Of a stretch of DNA of 23,538 nucleotides, positions 1 to 8,563 are shown in pieces. Each line of letters opens with the position of its first letter. The stretch's first letter is position 1. Both the position numbers and the translations under genes were made by a program. The notes under the pieces are model-generated. The model did not search any database. It was not told where the DNA came from and saw only the letters and a list, made by a program, of their open reading frames with translations. The DNA comes from Candidatus Aerophobota bacterium (GTDB lineage: Bacteria > Aerophobota > Aerophobia > Aerophobales > AE-B3A): positions 1-23,538 of the forward strand of contig JAUWAK010000002.1 in assembly GCA_030602105.1 (NCBI GenBank), given 5' to 3'.

Positions 1-8
1 AACTCCCT

Positions 9-1154
9 CTAGATCTCTTTCAGTTTCTTAAGAATGGTGAATACGAAATTATTGCCCCCTTTCATCTTATCTTTGTATTCCTGGGTCACTGCCCGACTGG
101 ATAGACGCTTCCCCGGGATAAAATAGCAGGGCTCCACCCAGATTTTTCCGCCGTGCTTTCTAATAAGTTCCGTGGCCACATCAAGTCCTATTCCCGAACC
201 ATTCTTTCGGGTTGTCACGTATCTTTTGAAAATAACCTCTCTGTCTTCCTCGGGAATGGGCTCACTAACACTAGCTACGCTGAAATAATGATACCTGTCA
301 CCCCTGTCACTGTAGCCAATAAATATCTCCGTATCGTCTTCCCCGTATCTTACGGCATTCGTTAATAGGTCGTTGTAGATAACTTCCACATAGTCTGCAT
401 CACAGATGACTTCCAGATCTTTTGGAACATCACAGACGAACTTCATCCCCTTTCTTAATGTATGCTCCTTTTGAAAATCCAAAACTCTCTGCAGAACATC
501 CCTGTAGAGATTCACCTTCCTTGGGGTTATCTCAAGTTCTCCAGCCTTTATTTTTGAGTAAATCAAGAAGTTCTCCACTGTTTTCAATCCATGCTGACTC
601 CGAGATATTATTCTGTCAAACAAGGCCTTCCTTTTTTCAGCAGGTAAATCCATTTGTCTCAAAATGGTGGTGAGCTGGTGGATGGTTGCTAGAGGCGTCT
701 TCAGTTCATGAGATGCAAACGCAGTGAGCCTATCCGAGAGCTCAACTAACTTATACAATTGGGTGTTGTCTTGAATGACCTCCACTACGTAACTCACCTT
801 GTCCCTTGGCTCGGGCAGAGGAAAAGAATAGACATCCAGGTACTTTTCCTCCCCCCCTCTTCTGATTACCTTCAGACCCTTGGAGTTCTCTTTGGTTCTA
901 AGAGTCCTTCTCACCGCACAAGCTTCTTCTGTACAGGGTCTGTTGTGACCGAAACTGATTTCATAGCATTTCTTACCGACTGGACTCTCGTCAGGTTTTT
1001 CTTGAATCTTCCGATACTCCCTATTTGCCCAAATTATCTTAAAGTCTGGATCAAGAACGACTATAGCCATACCCATAGCATTAAGTATCTCTATTCCGAA
1101 TCGCTCTCCCAGGATCTTCTCCAACTTATCGGCCAGTGGATTATTTTCCCGCAT
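9..1154 (-). CDS. PAS-domain sensor histidine kinase (soluble)
   Basis: Predicted cytoplasmic two-component histidine kinase of 381 residues with no membrane segment. Residues about 20-130 form a PAS domain carrying a cysteine trio (C63, C74, C79) of the kind seen in many anaerobe PAS sensors, so a redox or metal cofactor is possible. The HisKA dimerisation helix has the phospho-acceptor H149 in SHELKTP. The ATPase domain shows an N box (N266) and a G2 box (GSGIGL, 319-324), but the G1 box at about 293-300 reads ASVSEPIP and lacks the usual Asp or Asn and the Gly. The ATG start is preceded by a GGGGGGAG ribosome site. A consensus promoter lies about 100 nt upstream, so the leader is long. No response regulator lies within the window, so the partner is unknown. 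The family call is firm; signal and activity are not known. Confidence 0.88.
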   Translation of the reverse strand: MRENNPLADKLEKILGERFGIEILNAMGMAIVVLDPDFKIIWANREYRKIQEKPDESPVGKKCYEISFGHNRPCTEEACAVRRTLRTKENSKGLKVIRRGGEEKYLDVYSFPLPEPRDKVSYVVEVIQDNTQLYKLVELSDRLTAFASHELKTPLATIHQLTTILRQMDLPAEKRKALFDRIISRSQHGLKTVENFLIYSKIKAGELEITPRKVNLYRDVLQRVLDFQKEHTLRKGMKFVCDVPKDLEVICDADYVEVIYNDLLTNAVRYGEDDTEIFIGYSDRGDRYHYFSVASVSEPIPEEDREVIFKRYVTTRKNGSGIGLDVATELIRKHGGKIWVEPCYFIPGKRLSSRAVTQEYKDKMKGGNNFVFTILKKLKEI

Positions 1155-1259
1155 CTCTCCCCCCTTATCCTCTAGAGTTATCTTAATAGTTTAGCAGCAT
1201 GAGATACCTAAAAAAGACATACTTCGCAGTTTTTCTTAAGTTCCCACGCTTTTGGATGT

Positions 1260-1287
1260 AGTATAACTGGAGGAAGTCGTTTGTCAA
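1260..1287 (-). promoter_or_regulatory. sigma70-type promoter of the histidine kinase gene
   Basis: On the minus strand TTGACA (1287-1282) and TATACT (1265-1260) are separated by 16 bp, an almost perfect consensus. Transcription would start near 1253 and give a leader of about 100 nt before the ATG at 1154. This promoter overlaps the GGAGG and TTG at 1269-1283 on the other strand, which makes those a poor candidate start for the divergent kinase gene. Confidence 0.72.
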
Positions 1288-1334
1288 AAAGAAGTGAGGT
1301 ATCCAGATCATTCAACTGGGAGCTAACTACAATG

Positions 1335-1347
1335 TGTCAAATTGACA
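1335..1347. repeat. perfect palindrome TGTCAA-A-TTGACA in the glycerate kinase promoter
   Basis: A 6 bp inverted repeat around one central A. Its right arm is the -35 TTGACA of the glycerate kinase promoter. The same sequence, one base longer on each side, occurs at 16836-16850 in the M23 peptidase promoter. It is a candidate operator for a shared repressor; the regulator is not identified. Confidence 0.55.
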
Positions 1348-1369
1348 AAGGTCTTCTCTTTGCTAGTGT
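1342..1369 (+). promoter_or_regulatory. probable glycerate kinase promoter
   Basis: TTGACA at 1342-1347, a 16 bp spacer, then TAGTGT at 1364-1369 preceded by TG (extended -10, TGC at 1361-1363). The -10 is weak but the -35 is perfect. A start near 1376 leaves a short leader to the ATG at 1404. It lies inside the longer reading frame that opens at 1281 and so supports the later start. Confidence 0.5.
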
Positions 1370-1403
1370 AGTTTGGACGAAATGCTGGGGAAAGATCTCA
1401 TTT

Positions 1404-2741
1404 ATGCCTTCAAAAACACTTGACGTGATGAGAAGTGACGCTCGCAAGATCTTTATGGCGGGGGTGAAGAGCGTGGAACCAGCCCGAGCTGTAGAAACCC
1501 TCGTACAGCGAGAAGGGCATACGCTCACCATTGACACCAGACAATACGATCTAATCCAAATCGAGAATATCTATCTAGTTGGCACGGGAAAAGCTGCTGC
1601 GCCTATGGCTTTGGCTATGGAGCAAATTCTTGGAAACCGGATCAATGAGGGTCTCATCAATACCAAGCACGGGCACGGGCTGCCCTTGAAAAGACTCAAG
1701 CTGAGAGAAGTTGGTCATCCCGTACCTGATGAAGCAGGCATGCGGGGCGCAGAGGCCATTCTATCCCTTGTTCAAGGTGCTAAAGATAGAGATCTCATCA
1801 TTTGCCTCATTTCAGGAGGTGGGTCAGCTCTTCTTCCTCTTCCCGTGGAAGGTATTTCCCTGAAAGAAAAACAAGAGCTCACCTCTCTCATGCTGCGGTG
1901 TGGGGCAACTATCCACGAAATTAACGCTATCCGAAAACATATCTCTCGCATCAAGGGGGGAAGATTAGCTGAGGCTTCCTGGCCGGCTAGGCTGGCCACG
2001 CTCATTCTTTCTGATGTGGTGGGAGATTCCTTGGATGTAATTGCTTCCGGACCCACCGTCCCGGATGAAAGCACATTCGAAGATTGCCTCGCCATAATAA
2101 GCAAATACAGACTGGAGTCTGAAGTTCCCTTTTCCATCAGAAATTACCTTCATGAAGGAGCAGCTGGTAGAAGACAAGATACTCCCAAACCCGGAAATGC
2201 TTGTTTTGCGAGAACCCAAAATGTTATTGTAGGCAGTAATATTCAGGCGATAATGGCCTCAGCCTCAGAGGCTCGGAGGCTCGGCTACCATCCCCTGGTC
2301 CTTTCCTCTCTCATCGAAGGAGAGACTCGTGAGGTGGCCAAAGTACACACAGCTATAGCTAAAGAAATAGTTAGAACCGGCAATCCTACCAGGAGGCCCG
2401 CCTGTCTCATCTCGGGGGGGGAGACTACAGTTACACTGAGAGGGGAAGGCAGAGGAGGGAGAAATCAGGAATTTGTTCTGGCTGCTGCTCTGGAAATGAA
2501 GGGTCTGGACCGGTCAGTTATCCTCAGCGCAGGAACGGATGGTACCGACGGTCCCACTGATGCTGCTGGAGCAATTGCTGACGGAAATACGGTGGGGCGA
2601 TCCTTAAACAAAGGGATGGATCCAGCCTCGTACCTGGAGAGAAATGATTCCTACAACTTCTTTTCCAAAATAGGAGATCTTTTGATAACAGGCCCCACCA
2701 AAACCAATGTTATGGACCTGCGAATCATAATCGTGGGTTAG
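1404..2741 (+). CDS. glycerate 2-kinase (MOFRL/GckA family)
   Basis: Phosphorylates D-glycerate to 2-phosphoglycerate, linking the serine and glyoxylate pathways to glycolysis. The open frame runs from a TTG at 1281, but I choose the ATG at 1404. It gives 445 residues, the usual family length, has GGGGAAAG at 1387-1394 upstream, and starts downstream of the predicted promoter; the 41 extra residues have no family character. Visible motifs (numbered from this start) are GTGKAAAPMALAM near 57-69, LISGGGSALLPLP near 131-143, GRGGRNQEF near 350 and the C-terminal GTDGTDGPTDAAGA of the MOFRL domain near 385. It stands alone between the divergent kinase and the next promoter, so it is probably monocistronic. 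The family is confident; the substrate is inferred from the family. Confidence 0.9.
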   Translation: MPSKTLDVMRSDARKIFMAGVKSVEPARAVETLVQREGHTLTIDTRQYDLIQIENIYLVGTGKAAAPMALAMEQILGNRINEGLINTKHGHGLPLKRLKLREVGHPVPDEAGMRGAEAILSLVQGAKDRDLIICLISGGGSALLPLPVEGISLKEKQELTSLMLRCGATIHEINAIRKHISRIKGGRLAEASWPARLATLILSDVVGDSLDVIASGPTVPDESTFEDCLAIISKYRLESEVPFSIRNYLHEGAAGRRQDTPKPGNACFARTQNVIVGSNIQAIMASASEARRLGYHPLVLSSLIEGETREVAKVHTAIAKEIVRTGNPTRRPACLISGGETTVTLRGEGRGGRNQEFVLAAALEMKGLDRSVILSAGTDGTDGPTDAAGAIADGNTVGRSLNKGMDPASYLERNDSYNFFSKIGDLLITGPTKTNVMDLRIIIVG

Positions 2742-2837
2742 CGCCTTTTCTCAAGAAACACCTCAGGACCATTCCTGCACTTCACGAGAAAGCTTCCTAG
2801 AGATACCTGGGATAAAGCCAAAAACTCCCTCTATAGC

Positions 2838-2865
2838 TTGACAGAGCTCCTTTCTATGATAAAAT
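2838..2865 (+). promoter_or_regulatory. promoter of the activase-like gene
   Basis: TTGACA (2838-2843), a 16 bp spacer and TAAAAT (2860-2865), a near-consensus sigma70-type promoter. Transcription would start near 2872 and leave a leader of about 67 nt that contains two nested inverted repeats. The 96 bases between the glycerate kinase stop and this promoter show only a weak 5 bp hairpin (2763-2776) with no T-run, so no clear terminator is seen. Confidence 0.72.
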
Positions 2866-2884
2866 GCTTGCCAAGAGAGCACCG

Positions 2885-2928
2885 GGGTTTCCAAGATGAG
2901 GACCTTTTGAAGTCCTCAGGGGAAACCC
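2885..2928 (+). promoter_or_regulatory. folded 5' leader of the activase-like gene
   Basis: Two nested inverted repeats lie just before the ATG at 2939. The outer stem is GGGTTTCC (2885-2892) with GGAAACCC (2921-2928). The inner stem is TGAGGAC (2897-2903) with GTCCTCA (2912-2918). The only purine-rich AGGGGA (2918-2923) that could serve as a ribosome site is partly within the outer stem and 15 nt from the ATG. I do not recognise a known riboswitch class; a cis-acting RNA or protein-binding leader is inferred. Confidence 0.45.
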
Positions 2929-2938
2929 GAGAAAAATC

Positions 2939-5900
2939 ATGGAAGACAGCATATACGTATTGGGACTGGATCTAGGTTCAATAAGCGTCAATGCCATTCT
3001 TCTCGATGGAACGGCTAAGATTGTTTATGAGGAGCCCTACACCCGACATAACGGAAACCCCCTCAATAAGGCCCGGCAAATTGTTAGGAGAATGGCAAAG
3101 AAGTATCCCATTAACTATTTGGTAGTTACCGGTTCTAATGGGGAGAGATTGAGCGAGATCTGGGGCCTCCCGTACGCGGAGGAAGTAATGGCCCAAGCAA
3201 AGGGAGTTCACCATCTGCACCCGGAGGTGAGAACCCTTATAGACATTGGAGGGACCGATGCTAAATTCGTGGAAATCAACCGGGAGGGGGGCGTAAAAGA
3301 TTTTGGGATGAACTCAAGCTGTGCTTCGGGAACAGGATCTTTCCTGGATCAACAGGCCAAAAGATTGGAACTTGACATTGAGGGAGAATTTTCCAGCACC
3401 GCCCTTAAGTCCAAAAGTCCTGCTCGCCTGGCTGGTAGATGCGCCGTGTTTGCCAAATCAGACATGATTCATCTTCAGCAGAAAGCAACTCCGAATGAAG
3501 ATATCACCATGGGATTATGTGAAGCTCTGGCCAGGAGCTACAAGAGTAACATCGCCCGTGCTAAAGACCTGAAGGGCCCCATTTCATTCCAGGGAGGAAT
3601 AGCAGCTAACCAGGCCATGCTGGCAGCCTTCAAGAAAGTTCTCAAGAGAGAAGATATAATGGTTCCCCAGCATTATTTCTCTCTGGGAGCTCTGGGGGCA
3701 GCATTATCTGTCGTGGATAAAGAAGAAACCAGACCCTTCGACCCAGAATGCTTGATGAAAGAATTTCCTCCTCCCCCAGAAAAAGAAAGCCTGCCAAGAC
3801 TCATCCGGGATGAAGAGAGCAGTATTCCCTCCGAGCCTGAGGCATACCAGCAGTTAAGGGAAGGAGAGCTCATAGAGGCCTATCTCGGGATTGACATTGG
3901 TTCGGTGAGTACCAATGTGGCAGTAATAGATAAGGAAAAACGGCTTCTGGCTAAGAGTTATCTGTCCACGGCCGGAAAACCTATTAAAGCTGTCCAAGAG
4001 GGGCTCAGAGAGGTCAACAAAAAACTCCTGGCCAAGGTTAGGATAAGAGCTGTAGGAGTCACGGGTTCTGGCCGGTATATGATTGGCTCTTTTGTTGGTG
4101 CCGATGTGATCAAGAATGAGATTACTGCTCAGGCCAAAGGTGCCCTAAACATAGATCCCAATGTGGATACTGTCTTTGAGATAGGGGGTCAGGATTCCAA
4201 ATTCATCTCCCTTGAGAGGGGAGTGGTAGTCGATTTCACTATGAACAAAGCCTGTGCTGCGGGCACAGGGTCCTTCTTGGAGGAACAGGCTGAAGAGCTC
4301 AAAATAAAGATCAAGAAGGAATTCGAAAAAATCGCTTTTTCTAGCCCATCCCCTGCCGATCTTGGAGACAGGTGTACCGTATTCATGGAATCGGCTCTCT
4401 TCGAACGCCTACAAAGAGGAGTTTCCATTCCAGACCTGGTGGCAGGCCTTGCCTATTCCGTAGCCTACAATTACCTGAACAAGGTAGTAGAACACAAAAA
4501 AATTGGGGACAATATCTTCTTTCAAGGGGGAACAGCTTGTAATAGATCTGTGGTAGCGGCTTTCAGGGAAATCTTGGGGAAAAGCACCACCGTACCTCCG
4601 CATAATGAAGTCCTGGGAGCCATTGGGGTTGCCATTGTGGCCATGGAGGAAACCAGGGAAGAAACCAAATTCAAGGGGTTCGGACTGAGTGAAGTGGACT
4701 ATCGACTGAAATCCTTCGACTGCCAGGACTGTTCCAACCACTGCAAAGTAAACCAGGTGTGGGTGGGAGAAAAAGCCAAGCCTCTTACTTACGGAGATAG
4801 GTGTGACAAGCACAGCGGAAAGGAAGGAAAGCGGAAAAGAATTCAGCTACCCAATCTGGTCAAGGAAAGAGAAAAACTCTTGCTTTCTGGCAAGAGAATA
4901 GAAGGAAGTAGGAAAATTGGGATTCCCAGGGCTTTGCACACCTATGAACTCTCACCTCTGTGGGAAGCTTTCTTCAGTGAGCTCGGATACGAGGTGGTCA
5001 TTTCCGATGCTACCAACAATGAAATCATCCACCGTGGTGTAGAAATGATGGTAGCTGAAACTTGTTTTCCCATAAAGGTGAGCCACGGGCATGTCTTGAA
5101 CCTTCTGGAGAAAAATGTGGATTACATTTTCCTTCCCAGTATCATAGATTTTGAGGAGAGCGACCCTAATCTCAAAAGAACTTATAACTGCCCCTGGTCT
5201 CAAGCTCTTCCCTATTTTGTGAACTCGGCCATCGACAGAAACGCGTATTCTACTCAGTTTCTTGAGCCGGCAATCTCTTTAAGAGAGGGAGTGGAAAAAG
5301 CTCTGCAGGACCTTGGGCATCATTTAGGCGAGAATACGGTTAAAGTAAGACGTGCAGTAAAGCGAGCCAGGGAAGCCCAATCGAGATTCTACCACGGTTT
5401 AAGGGCAAAAGGTAGAGAAATATTGAGAAATCTCGACGGCAAGAAGGCGTTTGTGCTAATATCACGGCCCTACAATGGATGTGATCCCGGGCTCAATTTG
5501 GACATCGCAGAGAAGATGAGGCAGCTCGGAATGCTGGCCATCCCCATGGATTTCATTGAGCCGGACCCTTCTCTCATATCAGCCGAATACTCTAACATGT
5601 ACTGGAGCTACGGGCAAAAGATTCTGGCTGCTACCAAGAGAATCAAGGAAACGAATAATCTCTATCCTATCTATATCACCAATTTTGCTTGCGGTCCGGA
5701 TTCTTTTGTCTCCAAATATTTCCTCGAAGAAATGGATCGACCCACTCTGGAACTACAGATAGATGAACATAGTGCTGACGCAGGGATTATCACCAGGCTG
5801 GAGGCTTTTCTGGACAGCATCCAGGGCAGGAAGCTCTTCAGGGGTGAAAAGCGACAGCAGACGCCTCAGCTCGCCTCTCCATCTAGGGAAAGGGTAATCC

Positions 5901-7087
5901 ACATCCCCTACATGGATGATCACTCCTACGCCCTGAAAGCTACCTTCGAAGCTATGGGACGAGAGGCTGAAGTTATGGAGATAAGCAACCTTGAGTCTCT
6001 TCGTGAGGGCCAAAGCCATACCACGGGCAGGGAATGCTATCCCTGCATCCTGACCACAGGAGATATGCTTAAGGTAATCAGGAAGTCCAACCTTCCCGAA
6101 AAGAGATTGGCTTTCTTCATGGGTACCGCTCAGGGCCCGTGTCGCTTCGGACAATACCGCAGTTTCCACCAACAGGTACTACGAAAAATAGGCTATGCAG
6201 ATATTCCCATCATTTCTCTTGATGCCGAGAACAGCTACGCCGGATACGGGACTCGCTTTAGCAAACTAGCCTGGAGTAGCATTGCCAGCATAGACATACT
6301 GCGCAAAATTCAAAGGCTCATAAGACCTGATGAAATCGATAAAGGAGAAACTAACAAAGTCTATGAGAAATACCGGGATCAGGTTCTTGAGGCAGTGAGA
6401 TCCGGAGAAAAGCTCAATCCTGTAATGAAGGAGGCTGCGGCAGCCTTTGGTGAAATAAAGAGAAGAAATACCGACAAGCCAACCGTTACCGTGGTGGGGG
6501 AGATATATGTGAGGCATAATCCCTACAGTAACAGGTTTATTATTGACGAATTGGAAGAGTTGGGAATAAAAGTGGAGCTGGCTTCTATGAGAGAGTGGTT
6601 TATGTATACCAATGAAACGCACCGAGAGACCAGCTTAAGAGAGAGAAGCTACGGGGAGTTTGTCAAAAACAGGCTGAAAAACCTTTTTCAAACACTCATA
6701 GAAAAAAGGCTGGAATCTCCTTTCAGGTCTCTCGTCCGTGAATTCGAAGAGCCTGAGATAGAGGAAATCCTCCAGCTGGGAGAGAACTACTTACCCCGAT
6801 CCATAAGAGGCGAAGCTATATTGACCGTCGGGAAGACAATCCACTCCATCAAAAGAGGCAGAGACGGAGTAGTCAATGTCATGCCCTTTACCTGTATGCC
6901 CGGGAACATCACCTGGGCCATATTCACCCAGATAGAAAAAGATTATCCTGATTTTCCCATGCTCTCTCTTTCCTATGATGGGTCTTATCAGGCCAATTAC
7001 CTGAATAAAATAAGAACCTTCGTTTCTCAAGTGCGGGGTTATCACCAATCAAGAAAAAAATTCAAGGCTGAAAGCTTCCCAAGCTAG
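2939..7087 (+). CDS. fused (R)-2-hydroxyacyl-CoA dehydratase activase-like protein
   Basis: A 1382-residue fusion. Two BcrA/BadF/BadG/HgdC-type ATPase modules (about 4-260 and 315-570) are followed by a DUF2229-like region (about 658-880) and a domain resembling the dehydratase HgdB/HgdC subunits (about 985-1370). Each ATPase module keeps the cysteine pair that holds the [4Fe-4S] cluster between activase monomers: C128 (CASGTGSF) and C168 (GRCAVF) in the first, C439 (CAAGTGSF) and C479 (DRCTVF) in the second. An extra cluster C595-x2-C598-x3-C602 follows module two, and CYPC occurs near 1032. Classical activases use ATP to inject a low-potential electron into a dehydratase; long fusions like this are common in anaerobes but their substrate is unknown. 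No dehydratase A/B genes are adjacent. The ATG has no good Shine-Dalgarno. Confidence 0.9.
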   Translation: MEDSIYVLGLDLGSISVNAILLDGTAKIVYEEPYTRHNGNPLNKARQIVRRMAKKYPINYLVVTGSNGERLSEIWGLPYAEEVMAQAKGVHHLHPEVRTLIDIGGTDAKFVEINREGGVKDFGMNSSCASGTGSFLDQQAKRLELDIEGEFSSTALKSKSPARLAGRCAVFAKSDMIHLQQKATPNEDITMGLCEALARSYKSNIARAKDLKGPISFQGGIAANQAMLAAFKKVLKREDIMVPQHYFSLGALGAALSVVDKEETRPFDPECLMKEFPPPPEKESLPRLIRDEESSIPSEPEAYQQLREGELIEAYLGIDIGSVSTNVAVIDKEKRLLAKSYLSTAGKPIKAVQEGLREVNKKLLAKVRIRAVGVTGSGRYMIGSFVGADVIKNEITAQAKGALNIDPNVDTVFEIGGQDSKFISLERGVVVDFTMNKACAAGTGSFLEEQAEELKIKIKKEFEKIAFSSPSPADLGDRCTVFMESALFERLQRGVSIPDLVAGLAYSVAYNYLNKVVEHKKIGDNIFFQGGTACNRSVVAAFREILGKSTTVPPHNEVLGAIGVAIVAMEETREETKFKGFGLSEVDYRLKSFDCQDCSNHCKVNQVWVGEKAKPLTYGDRCDKHSGKEGKRKRIQLPNLVKEREKLLLSGKRIEGSRKIGIPRALHTYELSPLWEAFFSELGYEVVISDATNNEIIHRGVEMMVAETCFPIKVSHGHVLNLLEKNVDYIFLPSIIDFEESDPNLKRTYNCPWSQALPYFVNSAIDRNAYSTQFLEPAISLREGVEKALQDLGHHLGENTVKVRRAVKRAREAQSRFYHGLRAKGREILRNLDGKKAFVLISRPYNGCDPGLNLDIAEKMRQLGMLAIPMDFIEPDPSLISAEYSNMYWSYGQKILAATKRIKETNNLYPIYITNFACGPDSFVSKYFLEEMDRPTLELQIDEHSADAGIITRLEAFLDSIQGRKLFRGEKRQQTPQLASPSRERVIHIPYMDDHSYALKATFEAMGREAEVMEISNLESLREGQSHTTGRECYPCILTTGDMLKVIRKSNLPEKRLAFFMGTAQGPCRFGQYRSFHQQVLRKIGYADIPIISLDAENSYAGYGTRFSKLAWSSIASIDILRKIQRLIRPDEIDKGETNKVYEKYRDQVLEAVRSGEKLNPVMKEAAAAFGEIKRRNTDKPTVTVVGEIYVRHNPYSNRFIIDELEELGIKVELASMREWFMYTNETHRETSLRERSYGEFVKNRLKNLFQTLIEKRLESPFRSLVREFEEPEIEEILQLGENYLPRSIRGEAILTVGKTIHSIKRGRDGVVNVMPFTCMPGNITWAIFTQIEKDYPDFPMLSLSYDGSYQANYLNKIRTFVSQVRGYHQSRKKFKAESFPS

Positions 7088-7112
7088 AACCGTCAGCTAG
7101 AAAGGAAAAAAG

Positions 7113-7526
7113 GTGAGGGTACTTGTTCTGTACGCTGGAGAAGGTAGAAGAATCCAAGCGGCGGCAAAGATTATCTCTTCCGCTATTCGATCTCGTGGGC
7201 ACCAGGTGGAGGAAGTTCGGGCAGAAAACTCCAGCAGGACAACCTCTTTTTTCGCCCACGATCTCGTTTATGTGGGTAGCCAGGTCACGGGTACCTGGGG
7301 TGGGAAATTCTCACCAGCCCTAACCTCTTATCTAAGAGAGTGCACAGGACTTGAGGGTAAGAAAGCAGTGGTATTCGTCACGCCAAAGCTATTGGGAACA
7401 GGTAAAGCCATGAAGAGGATTATGGGTCTCCTGGAGGAGAAGGGAAGTATTGTGATCGACTTTGGGAGCCTACGAAAGTCATCCGAGGCCCAAGATTTGG
7501 CCAAAAGAATATCCCACCTCGAGTGA
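7113..7526 (+). CDS. small flavodoxin-like protein
   Basis: A 137-residue alpha/beta protein with a flavodoxin-like layout. An opening strand RVLVLYAGEG is followed by a long helix. VGSQVTGTWGGKFSP near 49-63 resembles the FMN-contacting loop after the third strand, and KKAVVFVTP is a further core strand. The usual T/S-rich phosphate loop is replaced by AGEGRRIQ, so FMN binding is uncertain. The GTG start follows AAAGGA at 7101-7106. It begins 25 nt after the activase-like gene and is probably cotranscribed, which would fit a flavin or electron-transfer partner (inference). The 56 bases to the convergent yraN gene hold no clear terminator. Confidence 0.6.
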   Translation: MRVLVLYAGEGRRIQAAAKIISSAIRSRGHQVEEVRAENSSRTTSFFAHDLVYVGSQVTGTWGGKFSPALTSYLRECTGLEGKKAVVFVTPKLLGTGKAMKRIMGLLEEKGSIVIDFGSLRKSSEAQDLAKRISHLE

Positions 7527-7582
7527 CCCCCCAGAGGAAATCTGACACAGTCTCCCAGGCTTTTCAGGACAAAAGGAAATCT

Positions 7583-7963
7583 CTAAAAAGCTGAGGGGAA
7601 AGCGTCTTTAGTCAAACGGATGGACTGGATGTCTTGCCCTTTCATCAAAACGCTTACCACATCAAATCGACAACTGGCCCCTTTTATGCTGCGATGAGAT
7701 AGATAGGTTAGAGCCACCTTAGTAAGATGAGCCATCTTACGGGTGGATAGCGATTCCTCGGGCAGGCCAAATTCTATTGAAGTCCGGGTCTTTACCTCTA
7801 CAAAGACGATACTATCTTTCTCTCGAGCGACTATGTCTATCTCGCCACTTCTGCAGCGGTAATTCGTATCCAGAATAGAGTATCCTCTTTTCTTCAAGAA
7901 GCGAATCGCGGCTGCCTCTCCCCTCTTGCCGGTTATGCGCCTCTTCTGATAGAATCTTTCCAT
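7583..7963 (-). CDS. yraN: YraN/UPF0102 family protein
   Basis: A 126-residue protein of the UPF0102 family, an endonuclease-like fold of uncertain function. It has the PD-(D/E)xK-type core: GKRGEAAAIRFLKKRGY at about 13-29, then GEIDIVAR near 42 and VFVEVKTRTS near 54, supplying the E, D, E and K metal-site residues. Length and order match the family. It is the last gene of the long minus-strand translation block, 45 nt after lepB; in many bacteria it also sits next to rplS or RNase HII genes. The ribosome site before its ATG is weak. It converges with the flavodoxin-like gene. Confidence 0.88.
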   Translation of the reverse strand: MERFYQKRRITGKRGEAAAIRFLKKRGYSILDTNYRCRSGEIDIVAREKDSIVFVEVKTRTSIEFGLPEESLSTRKMAHLTKVALTYLSHRSIKGASCRFDVVSVLMKGQDIQSIRLTKDAFPSAF

Positions 7964-8008
7964 ATCATACGCTCAAATGAAGCACTGAGGGGGAGCGCAG
8001 CCGGGACT

Positions 8009-8563
8009 TCAGGGATAAGGGGCTGCTCTGATCAGATTTATGCGCCAAAGAGGCCAATAGATAACAAAAGCCTCTCCTACCAGATTCTCTTCGGGAACAA
8101 ATCCCCAATAGCGGCTATCCGCACTAAAGTCCCTATTGTCGCCCATTACAAACAAGGAATCAGCAGGAACCTTTACGGGTCCATAATCGTCCCGAGGATA
8201 GCCTCTCATCCAACTGTCCCCGTGGATGATATAAGATTCATCCAAAAGTTTTTCATTCACGTATATTCTCTTATTTTCTATGCGAACAGTATCTCCTGGC
8301 AGTCCAATTACTCTCTTGATATAATCCTTCTTAGGATCAAGAGGATATCTAAAAACGACCACATCACCCCTGCCCACCTTATCTAATCCATAAAAAAGCT
8401 TGTAGGCCAAGAGGCGATCTCCCACGTGAAGCTTTGGTTCCATTGAACCGGAAGGTATCCAGAATCCTTGTACTACAAAAGTACGTACTAAGAAAGCAAG
8501 AACAAAGGCGATAACGAGGGTTTCCAGAGTCTCTTTGAGCCAGTTTAATACTTTCTTTTTCAT
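8009..8563 (-). CDS. lepB: signal peptidase I
   Basis: A 184-residue type I signal peptidase, which cleaves signal peptides from secreted proteins at the outer face of the membrane. It has one N-terminal membrane segment (about 13-32), then box B with the catalytic serine S40 (PSGSMEP), the general-base lysine K83 in YIKRVIGLPGD, and the C-terminal GDNRDFSADSR box. It is short, as in Gram-positive-type enzymes, with no second membrane helix. The ATG overlaps the rplS stop (ATGA), so translation is probably coupled. The pairing rplS-lepB is common. Confidence 0.95.
   Translation of the reverse strand: MKKKVLNWLKETLETLVIAFVLAFLVRTFVVQGFWIPSGSMEPKLHVGDRLLAYKLFYGLDKVGRGDVVVFRYPLDPKKDYIKRVIGLPGDTVRIENKRIYVNEKLLDESYIIHGDSWMRGYPRDDYGPVKVPADSLFVMGDNRDFSADSRYWGFVPEENLVGEAFVIYWPLWRINLIRAAPYP

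Noticed and set aside
1281..1403. N-terminal extension of glycerate kinase from a TTG with GGAGG upstream
   Set aside because: It would add 41 residues without family similarity, overlaps the divergent histidine kinase promoter, and lies upstream of the gene's own probable promoter. The ATG at 1404 fits family length.
4409..4813. 134-residue minus-strand frame
   Set aside because: Shadow of the activase-like gene, whose cysteine and ATPase motifs are intact.
7527..7582. Bidirectional terminator between the flavodoxin-like gene and yraN
   Set aside because: No stable stem with a T-run on either strand could be found in these 56 bases.
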